Source: Loripinus fragilis (lineage: Eukaryota > Mollusca > Bivalvia > Lucinida > Lucinidae). From it: a stretch of 64,000 bases of DNA. Where the stretch lies: contig OZ026526.1 of assembly GCA_964019695.1 (NCBI GenBank), positions 7,211,254 through 7,275,253 on the forward strand, written 5' to 3'. Under the pieces are notes generated by a model. It saw nothing but the letters and a program-made list of their open reading frames with translations. It did no database searches and was not told the DNA's origin. The position numbers and the translations under genes are program-made. Shown piece by piece: positions 25,301 through 37,300 of this stretch. The stretch's first letter is position 1, and each line of letters begins with the position of its first letter.

Positions 25301-28300
25301 CAGGGTTGACCGCATGCAAGTCAAAAGGAAACCAAAGCTGTAAACCATGGTTTGGTTTATAATCTGTCATTTAGAATGTCACAGGGTGCAGAAAAATCCC
25401 AACAGCCTGAGGTGGGAATCGAACCTGGGCCGCAGGATCTAAAGGCAAAAACTCTACCACGTCGCTGTAAAAGCTGGCTTCTACCTCAAGGCAGTAGAAG
25501 TGTATTATATACCTATCCCTACTACATATTTCCCTGCTTTAAATAAATTTTTCCCCTAATCAGCTCGGAACCACGCTGTTATTCCGGGACATTCCATCCT
25601 GATGCCCAAACACAAGCCGTGGACCCCACATACTGGCCACCAAATGTCACAGGGCGCAGAAAATTCCAACCACCCAAGGTGGAAATCAAACCTGGGCCGC
25701 AGGATCTACAGGCAAACACTCTACCACGCCGCTGTAAAAGCTGACTTCTACCGCAAGGCAGTAGAAGTGTATTATATACCTATCCCTACTACAAGAATGT
25801 ACAGACTGTGTCAAAAATACAAAACATGTAGCAAATGGTAGGCTGAATTTAAAGACTATTTGACAGCACTGGAACATGGTGCTCACGCTACCACCTTAAA
25901 TTATCCAGGGAAAACATTAAAACTTAAAACGCAGCAGACTCAGACATAAGTTGGTACATTAAGTCTGTTCATGAAATAAATGAAAACAGGTAGCAACTCT
26001 CACACCATTGCATCAATTTAAGTGTCATTTTACTTTCTTCCATAAAATTCTTATGAACAACCTGAATCAATGATTACTTTCTATTAAAATTGAAAGGAAT
26101 AACCATCGACAGTTCTGTAGTTTTAAAAGGTAATGCATTTTCACATCGCTACATGTAAGTACTAAAATAGTATAGATAGTTAAATTTTTATACCTAACAT
26201 TTAAAAACACACAAAAAACTTTGTTATTTCAGAAATTCTTACTTGCGATGTTGCTGGGTGCACCAGAATGTGGTCATGTGACAGGAAAACAGAGCTATGT
26301 AGATGTAAAATAGAAACTGGTGAAACTTTTTGTTCTTTGAAAATACCATTGGTCGCCAAGTCTAAAGAACACCAGCCCAGTATGCCAAAACACGAACATC
26401 AACCACTGAAAGAACAGTTAACTGGTAAAACAAAACTTGATATCAAAAATCAAAATTGACTTAAGCTGGATTAATTTGTTAATATGAGTTAATTTGTTTA
26501 CAACTTTTTGTTTATTTAATAAATCCATTTCCTGCTAAGCCTGTACTTTTTACAGACACTGTAATTCTTGATGAAAGCCATCTGATCAAGATCCACGCTG
26601 TTATTCACCCTTGTTGAAAATACATGCTAACAACTAGAATGCCGCAGTTTGACAAGATAATTCTAGAATTGTTTTTTGTGCAAAAATACAATTGTCTTCC
26701 CAACCCCAACTCCTTGGTGTCAGAAAGATCCAAATATATTAAAATGCAATTTCAAACTGAAATAATGGTGATTTTTTAAAATAAAAAATATGTTTCATAT
26801 CCAGCAAAGATGTCCAGCTGATCCAGTCAACTATTGCATATATTATCATATATTATTTCCATTATAATAGAAAATCCATGTGACTTTCAAATCACATGCA
26901 CATCTTCAGACCTAGACAAAAAAAGCTGCAAAGTTTAAAAATGATATGGGTAAACTTGTAGGAGAAGTTGCGTTCACAAGATACCCAGTGCATATATGCT
27001 TTTGTAGAAGCTGAGCCTAAAGTGATAAAAACGCAAAAAAAGACAAAATTAATCTTGGGATTACAACCAATTGCATGCATATTTTCAGACCTTGCATAAA
27101 ACACCTGCAAAGTTTCCAAAAGAGCTGGTTAAAACTGTACGAGGAGTTGCGTTCACAAGATACCCAGAGTCTAATTGCTTTAAGCCCAAATATGACTAAG
27201 TTCAAATTGCGAAAAAAGTAACAAAAATTAATCTTAGGATAAAAACTAAATGTCATGCGCATCTTCAGTTTCAAAAAGATCCAGCTAATACTGTAGGAGG
27301 AGTCGCAAGATACCCAGTGTCTAAATACATTAAGTCCAAAAATGAATAAATTCTAACTGCAAAAAAGTGACAACAATTCATCTGAGGATTACAGGCCAAC
27401 GCCATGCACATCATCAGACCTCAACAAAATCACCTGCAAAAATTCAAAAAAATTCAGCTAAAACTGTAGGAGGAGTTGTGTTTACAAGATTTTTTGATGG
27501 AAAGTCAGAGGGACGCACAGACAGATGGACACACAGGGTAAAACAATATGTCTCCGGACCCTGAAGGGGGAGACATAATTTAAAGAGGAGTGTAGACCAT
27601 CAAAACATTCAGTATGGCATGGGTTAACCATTACTATTCATGCCATTTCAGGAGGTTGTTCTTTTGTTGCTAATACTTGGCTATTTGTTGTTCCTTTTGT
27701 ATGTAGGGGTTGCATGTTGATGTGGTTGTCATGTAGTTATTTGGGACGTATTGGTATTGTGATAGTTTCACTGTGTATGATACAGCTGGACACGTTTTTT
27801 TTTTACTTTTAGACCATTAGAGTCCACAAATCCCTAAAGGTGTCTTTTTCAATTTTTAGAAGCTACAGAATTGACAATTTACAATTGTTTATAATTCAAA
27901 AGTAATATTTATTTGTCAGATACACTTCTATCTAACACTCAAAATCTTCTGGAATAAATTTTAAAGCCCACTATCACAAAATTGAATTCAAGGACGTTAT
28001 TAATAAATAATACATGGGCGGATCCAGATAAGTGGGGTGGAGGGGGGAGAGGGTCCGAACCCCACCAGAAATTCACACATGGCTAAAGGTTTCCTTAAAA
28101 ACTCAGGTACAGACCCCCCTTGAGATACAGATACATTGTATGCAGAGAATATGGCCTATTTATGAACAGTTTTACTATTATGTAATATGTAAAGAGTGTG
28201 TAAAAAACGTCTCAGCGAAACGTCCAATTTGGGGGGGGGGGGGGGGGGGGGGTCCAATTGCTTGGGGTCCAATTGCTTTTTGAATGAAGTCCGCATGTAC

Positions 28301-31300
28301 AGCCTATGTTGATGACTAAGAAAGACACCAACAAAAACGATGTCAGGACACCCTCCCCTGACAGAATTGTCTGGATCCGTGCATGTAATACCCATAGCAT
28401 GCTTTTTTTTCAGCCCTTCCTATCAAAACATTTATTTTGGTTGCTTAATACAAACGTTTTACTGAATCGTCTATTTTTAACTCTCAAAACATATGAAATG
28501 ATAGTAAAATAGTTCATAAATAGACCTTATTCTCTACATACAATCCATCTGAAATTTATTCAAACTTACCGAACTTCATCTTACATGAGTTTGTGTTCTC
28601 GTCTTTTCACTGTATACGTATTTCAGTTTTGCCTTCACTCGCCAGGGACCCCTGTATAGCACACCCATGCCAGAACTCTGCTCTATGTCGAGGAGATACA
28701 TCACCAAGGGGATTCGAATGTATTTGCAGAGAAAACTTCCAAGGACGAAACTGTGAAAGTAGTAAGCTATTATCTAATCTTAGAATAGGCGATAAATAAA
28801 ATGAACATTGCTGCATTGTGATCATGGATAACATTTAAAAGCATAATATAAGAATCTATCATGAGTGTGAGGGAAGGATAGAAAAATCCGTACCCAGGAT
28901 CGCTGTTTGGCATCACGAGGCTTGCCGAGTGATGACAAACGTTGATCCCCAGGGGTGGATTTTTCTATCATACCCTCACATGAATAATGGATTCTTTTTC
29001 TTGCTCACCACTGTTTTTATTTATATATTTATTCTAAAGTAAGTTTCAAGACGTCCCTGAATACACTAAGATACAATTTCACAGAATGACGTTACTTTAC
29101 GTCCTGGGTAAGATAGCATGGGTAAGATAAGATTTTCTATCCCAGGGTAAAACCTCAGATATCGATATCCATATACGGTGTGCAAGAAATTATGTTTACA
29201 CAGGAAACGTCAGTTTTATATTCTTGAGTGTTTGACTATTTATCAACGTATAACAGGAGTGAAGGAACATCATAGCTGAGCATTTAACCTACCAAATCGC
29301 TGCCAAATAAATATCAAAATCAGCATCAAAATTTGGCAAATTTAAAATTGTGAAATGTTGGCTTAGCCTAATTTTGGCAGTTTCCTATTTTTAGGACCTT
29401 TAAAGGTTTTTTTTGTTCTCAAAGGGGTGTACTCTTAAGGGGTAAACATGCTCCACACCAGGCACAAATTATTTTCATTTAAGAGTATCTCCTTTAATGT
29501 AGTGTTTTATGGAGGAAACAGACACAACCATTCTAAAGATGTTTTATTGATACAGAACGCAGAAAATCTATAGATGGGTTTCCATTTATTGTACATTGTG
29601 TCACCAAATTTAATACTGCACTTCACTGTATTTGATTTTGGCAATTTTCGTTTATATCACAAATATAGCACCAAAGTTAAATTACTGCCAAAATATAAGT
29701 GTTTCACAGTTATATAAGTTGCTGGCCTGATTAACTTGGTTGCTGAATAAAGAAAAGAACATGTTGTTTTTGGCAAATGCGCTGTCTACTTACAACCTCG
29801 ATTATGGCACACATAAGAAATGGATTTTTATAACAGTTCAGTAGAAAGTTTAGGCCACTACTTCCACTAAACAGCTGTACATTTGTTAAGAGACACGTTT
29901 GTTAGAGTTGTCAAAGCAATAGTGATTACCAAATATATTTATCTTTGACTTGTTGATTTACCTTTTTGGAAACACTGCAGATACAGATCAACTGGCTTCA
30001 GACGAAGCCATCTGATCAGGATCTACACTGTTTTCCTCTATGGTTGTAAATACATGCTTACAACAGGAATAAAGCAGGTTAACATGACTCGTACAACTTG
30101 AGGAGGATTGTATGACTTAAAAAATATTCTGCATGGCAAGTCTAAAAGAGATAAGCATATACATGTATAAACAATACTGGTCACCATTTTGCTATTTCAG
30201 AAATTCTTACTTGTGATATTGCTGCGTGCTCAAGAATGTGGTCATGTGACAGGAAAACAGAGCTATGTAGATGCAAAATAGAAACTGGTGAAACATTTTG
30301 TTCTTTGAAAATACCACAAATCACTGAGGTCACAGAGACATTAGAAATACCACAGCTCACTGAGGTCACAGAAACACAAGAATACCAGACATTTATGCGT
30401 AAACAACCAAATGGTAAGTCAAAAGCCAATTTAAGAGACCAAATGTATTTATACAGTATTTTTATTGATAGTGTGTATGATTTGTGACTAAATATATATT
30501 CTTCCATCCGAATCTTCCCGCTAGATTCTGCTTATGTTAAATCATGAAATTGTTATCTCCCATTGAGGTTTCTTTACTGATACAATGCATAATCACAAGA
30601 AAACAAACAAAATAAAGAAGAGGGTTAAGACCATGAATCAATGCCATCGAGTACCACACGGATCCGAGACACTGTATGGGTAAGTGACAAAAACACAATA
30701 AAACATCATACACAGGAGAGCCAAGATGACAGCCTTTTCCCAGCTGGTGATCATAAGACCACAAGAAAAAATGCATGACAGTATAATAAAGACAAACAAG
30801 AATCCACAAAAGAAGCACCACCTTGGAGGGGTTCAGTTAAAGAAATAATTGCAGGGCTTAAAAATCAAATTAACATCCTATCACAAAACTAAAAAAAGTG
30901 GCTATACTCACAGACAAAGCTAAAATTTCTAGTTAAGCCACTGTGTGCCTAGCGAAGACAAGCTTCTAGTTCCAAACCCACCAATGAAGTATTAGGTTAG
31001 GATGATCATTTAGTCTAAAGCATGTCCCTTTGAAGGGAGCGACACAATCTCCATCCATAAATGAGAAAGTATTCCATTCTAGTATTGCAATCATCTTGAT
31101 GGGGAAGAGAGAGCTGGTTACTTTGCTTAATTTGTCCTCCTGGTGTCTCGTGATGGTTGAGCAGCTCTTCCTCACGGTGCCATGGGTTTGTCTGCGGTTT
31201 GTGATTGTGGTATTTCCTGATCATACTCACTTACTATTTTTATATCAAAATTGAAATAACCTCAGTTAAGCTGAATTACAGGTGAGACTATGAAATAATT

Positions 31301-34300
31301 ATGCCATGTGCATGGTCTCTCCTGGGCCTTTGCTGTTCATTTATGTGATAAAATAAACTTGTGTACTGTCCCATAAAACATTATGATATGTGACAATGAC
31401 TATGTATGTAAACATTGTGTAGTTTTTTAAAAGTCAATCTATATGTTTCACCCTTTGATAGCACTTCACATGTCAAAATATTTCAAAAGACATAAATAAC
31501 ATCAATGCATATATCTTTTTCAGAGATTCTACCTTGTGCTGCTGCTGGGTGCATAAGGATGATGTCATGTGATAGAAAAACAGAGATATGTAGATGCAAA
31601 ATAGACTCCGGCGCAACACTATGCTCTTTGAAAATACCACAAGTTACTGAGTCTACATTATACCAAACAAGAATTTACAAACAGAAAGAGCAAACAATGA
31701 ATAAAAAGTCAAAAAGTAAAACAAAACAAAAATAAAAAAAACAAGTGACCAGAAAATACCACTAATACAAATCACAAACCAACACATGACAACAAAAGGA
31801 CAAAACACAAAACATGCACAGAACAGCAAAGTACAATTAAAGTAAAACCAATCAGCCTATTGATCAATCAGGAAAGTCCGGCACCATTTGAGAATCAAAT
31901 TAAGCCTCTGGTGTACATAAGGTGCATTACGAGTAGTACTTTGTATGAAAAAGCTCCATTTTGTTGGCCGGAACTGATGTAAGGAAAATTAGTTCTGTAG
32001 CATGTGTGTTCAGCCCTTTTAAAATTCATTTTTCTGATTACCAGAAAAGTTTAATAAGCAAAATAAAGGAAGCTTATGTATTTTTCAATAAAATATTGCT
32101 AAAAAACTTCTTTTATAACCATTTGTTTTGCTGCAATCACACTTGCCATTGTGTTGGTGTGGTTTTTGTGACGTCAGCGTCACGTTATCAAACTAGATCC
32201 TGGATGTACATCTGAGGTCTGATTCTAAGGAATTCCACAGAATCAGCTGAGACAGTTCCGATTGCCCATTGAGATGATTGCCAAACTAGAAAGCACACTA
32301 CAAAATACATTACTATAGAAGAATCAAACACATACATTGAAAAACTGGTTTGAGCAAAATACTTATTTGTTAAAAATAACACTCTTATCCAAAGGCCTGC
32401 AAGGTTATCTGAAACTGACGGCAACCTTACTATAATCAGAGGAAGGAGCGAAGTGACTATGTCACCCTAAAGCACTTTTTGTGGGAAATGTATTTTTCTA
32501 TTTATTGCTCATTTCAACCATTTGACATTTAAAGCTATACCGGCCTCGCTGTGAGGAAATTTGATTTTGTTGGCTGTGAGCAACAAAGACAATAACCAGC
32601 CTGAGTGTCTGCACAGTCTGATCAGCATCTTTGTTATTCGCAATCAGGAAATAAAAAAGTTTAACTTGATATCAATGTACATAAAATTTCAATAATCTGG
32701 TAAGTCTCTGTAGTTGAGAAGACTGGTTAAAACTTAATCGTCCAGAAATAATGGCAGGTTTCCTCACACCCCAGACATTATGATTCAGTAAGCATATAAA
32801 AGTGGTCCACTATCGGCTCACTAATGGCTTGCCATTTTAAGCGTTTTACTGGAGAGCCAATAGTGACCATAAGGGATAGTAACAATTCTTTTACTCTTGC
32901 TCCAGATTTAGTTACTTCGTGTGAAGATGCTGTATGTCTGAGGTTGTGGTTATGTAACAGAAAAGCAAAGATGTGTAGATGCAGTACCAAGTCTGGTGAT
33001 ATACTCTGTTTATTGAAAGATGTAACTGAAAAATCTGCAATAACACTTAGGCAGGGTAAGTACAAAGGTCAAGTAACAATCGAGCCAGCACACAAGATTT
33101 TGGAGTTGATCACAACGTTATGCAGCGTATGTTGCTGGCATATGAAGAGAGTGAATGTGGATAAACACTCAAATCAGGCCCGCATATAAGAGTCCATAAC
33201 TGAAAATTGTTTTTCTTAAATCTCAACCAAAACATATCATCTCATTCTTTTGAGTACCCAAAACACATGTTTAAACTGATCGATAAGAAAATAATCACAA
33301 TTGTATGCATTTTTTTTGTTTAACTGGCCCTATGCTCTGATCATAATTTAGACCTCAAGTCCTGCTTGATACGTCAGCATGTGCGTTTAATGAAGGCTTT
33401 TGTACATGTGCTATCAGTACCAATATCTCATGAACTGGCTAGATAAGCACAATTACTGAACTACCATTGGCTCTAATAAAAACATGGGGAAGAGAGAGCT
33501 GGTTGCTTTGCTTTTTTGTCTTCCTGGTGTCTGGCTCTTCCTCACGATGCCATGGATTTGTCTGCAGTTTGTGATTGTGGTATTTCCTGAAAATACTCAC
33601 TTTCTATTTTTCATGTAGAGTTACTATCTGACTTGCTAGCCTCGGCCTTTATCTGTAACCAAATTCTGTGTTTGAAAAGGCAAATACGAAACAAAAGTGT
33701 TTGCAGTAAGATTGCAGTGCCCCTCACTTACACTCATACGATTATTACTATATTTTTCTAGCTGGTTCAATCATTTTACCAATTCTGTATTAAAGTTTAA
33801 ACCATGATCTGTTAAATAGATTCATAAGGTATGATTTCATTAATAGGCATTGCTTTTGTAGTGGGATGGAAAACAGTGTTTATGATCAAATGGCTACAAT
33901 ATTTAAAAAACAAATAATGGTACAGCAATGGTTAAGAAAGGGCATGATGTAAATGAAAGCTAGAATCTAAAACATTAGAATACATATGAGTTAAAGGTAT
34001 GAGGATTTTCTCACTTCTGGTTTCCAAATTTATAATGAATTATTACATTAAATTTTAGATATAAACCTATCATGTGCGCATATTTATGTTTGTTGTAAAT
34101 GCAAACCAAAATGATCCCTCTTATTTAAACATCGACAGTGGTTATCCCTGAATGAAAACCCTCCTAAGGCGACACCATATGATATGCAAATGTGATACTA
34201 TGTGTTCATATTTTCATGGGTGAAAGTAAGTAATGGTGCAAAGATCAGGAATCGATACAATCAAGTACCACACCTGACCCAGGATACCAATGGGAAAGTG

Positions 34301-37300
34301 ACAAATTCACAGAAGACACCACAAACGAGAGCCAAGAGGTCAGCCCTTTCCCAGCAGGTGACCACAAAGCACATATAAACAGACGCGCACAAAACATAGC
34401 AAACACAAGACAGAACAAAAACAAAAAAGATCCACAAAAGAAGTACCGCCTTGGACGGTCAGTAAAATATTTTACTGGAGGGCTTAAACCGGTTTAACGG
34501 CGCCAACCTCACCCTAACAAAATCCTGAATTCAGAAATTCAAATCTTAAAACTTGCAATTTATCTACAAATACTAATAAAGGATCAGTGACACTTGCTAT
34601 GGGTAAATGCTTATGGTTTTCAGTAAAAATAAAAGTTTGTCAGTCGTCCCTTTCTTCACCTTAAAGCTACCCTGACCTGCGTACATTATGGCTGTGAACT
34701 CCGTTTTCGATATTAAATGCTTCAAAGATATAAAATTTTGGGTAGAACAATCAGTTTTACATTAAGATATATAGAAATCCGAAAACATTTTTTAAAATAT
34801 CATTCCCCCCCCCGCCCCCGTGTGCCAGCAAAAGCTTTTGCATGTATATGTGTTACCATATTTTACACATACTATGGAAGTGGCTTGCTGGCAAAGGGGG
34901 GAGATGTTCAGCAGCCCAAAAACCCAGGGCTTAAGCCCATAAAATGCCTTTTCTACCAAATAAGAAATTAATGACAGTAATGGAGTTCTCTAGAACCAAC
35001 CTCCTAAATTGCTTTGTATTCTGTGCTAGTTTTATATAAAGTACTTAAAGATTAATAGTAGAATTAGCAAGGTTTTATGCATTTTTTCATAAGAAAAAAT
35101 CTCTCTGTTATTAAATGACACATTATTTGCAAACATCCTGTACTTATCTATTTGCATGCTAGGGAATTGTTCATGTTTTTATTTTCGTCTGCTGACTATC
35201 TTCAAAATTAAGATTTTTTTAAAAAAAAAAATAAACCACACAGGAACACCATCAGAGTGTCAAACAGTTTGGATCCAGATCAAGACAGATATTCTGTTGG
35301 TCTTCATCTGGGTTCAAACCGTTTGCAAAAGGCTATTGGCAGACGACAAAATAATCCACTGGCATGCAAAGAGTTATAACAGGTAAATACTTTAGTGTTC
35401 AATATATTGTCTCATATACGGATATACATGCATACACTGAACCGAAGTTATAAGTAGCCACCATACAGTTTTTGCTCCTGTTCAGAAAGTAAAAATCGCT
35501 CTCACAAAATTAAAATTCTATAAGAAGGTCCAAGGCTTTGTTGAGACTCTGCAAATTATTTCATTTCAAAATGTCTGGTAGACCTTGCACAGACGAGGTC
35601 CGAGTAAAGGTACCATCATTTCAAAAAGTCACACTTTTTAGTGTGATATAAACTATTCATCAGATACGTTATCCATTTATATTTTAATTAGTTTGAAGAT
35701 GTTTATAACAGCTGTGATATAAGATGAAAAGAATCAAAGGTTTTTTTTGACAATTGAACACTCCATCTCTCTTCTACGTTAACATGAAGACAGCCACGGT
35801 CAACAACTTAATCAAAGTATTTTTAGCTTTACCATGCAGTTTGCATACACACTTTGCATTGCTCTGTACGCTTTATTATCTGCGGCAGAGTAGTGCAATT
35901 TTCATGGGCTCTTTATTATGAATTGGCGTCATTGTTCTGCTTAAAAATTAAAAGAAATCTTTAACAAATGCCATTTATATGATATTTAAAGTTTCACGTT
36001 AAAAGCGGAAGTGGATACCACATTTGTAAAAAAATACCATTAGAAAATGGGCTCATCAAGTTGCATGGTGTTTTGTCAAACATATAAACGTAAAATAAAA
36101 CACATACAATGATTTTAGTATGTGCAGCTGATGATTTCCAAAAATTTCGGAAAATTTGGAAATTATCAATTTTTAAAAATTCATAAAAAATCTGTCATAA
36201 GCAAAATGTCAAGTAATTGATGTTTTTCAAGTCGACTAGGCAAGTTTGCAATCACCTGTACTTGAATTTGATAAAAACTGCACTCAAAACGCTTATTTTC
36301 TTCAAAAATTTGATTTTTGCATTTTTGAACCCAAAAATCATGACGTGATAGAAAACTCTTCCAAAACACCACTTAACTTTAGTTCATTGCAATACACATA
36401 CTTGGGCAAACATTCATTTCAATATCACTAGGGCTTAGTTAGAAAAAAAGAAATTGAAAAGTGGCTACTTAGAACTTCGGTTCAGTGTATGTATACCATA
36501 AATATTCGGACACTTTAAATACATTCAACATGCTGTGTCCTTTAAACAAAGCAAAAGTAATATCCAAAGGATCTAGTTAGAATCAGTTTTACTTCCCAGT
36601 GCTAAATGGGACACTTTCATTCTTTCAAAAATATTTATTTCTTTTGTTGAGCTTTCAGTTTTGTATTATTTACGGTACATGTAGTCAAAAATATACAGAT
36701 AGCTTCTAAATTATCTCCCCAAAATCATTTTATAACAAAACATATTTTGTTTTTAAAACAATTTCATCAATTATCGTGATTCGTTAATACTCTGCATATG
36801 GTATGTTCAATAGATATCACCATGCCTACCAAATAAAACAAAAAAAACGTGCAGAAATCACTTTTTAAAGCACTTTTTATTTTCATGAAATTTCAGACCC
36901 CCTCTCTTTGCTACCCGCCATAACTCTCGAATGCGTAGGCATTTTGAAAATATTTTGCTAGCTGGCTCTTGTTATTAGATTCACCTATTGCGCTGATACT
37001 ACATGCACCACACCAGAAGCTCGAAAACAACGTTCTGGGAATCAGAAAAATAGGCGTATAAGGCCCAAACCGTCAATGATCCTTTCAAGTTTAAATGGTC
37101 AATTGGCTTTAGATTAACTGAAAATATATCAGGGAAGCTAATCTGCCTAATTCAGCATTTTGATGCTAACTTTCCAAAGAAAGTCAGCCTCAATATGCTG
37201 AATTCAGGAATAGTCCTGAAAAATTTCACCCATGTATTATTGTGTTTTGTGATATGGTGTGTCCTTTCTATCTTAGCAATTATCTCGCTGAGGAAGGAGT

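Noticed and set aside
28156..28395. Proline-run open frames on the minus strand
   Set aside because: They are translations of the long G run in a foldback element.
35156..35386. Open frame with splice-like ends in the A9-A10 intron
   Set aside because: No module cysteine pattern; the wording resembles a common dispersed repeat, and the gene is already in frame without it.
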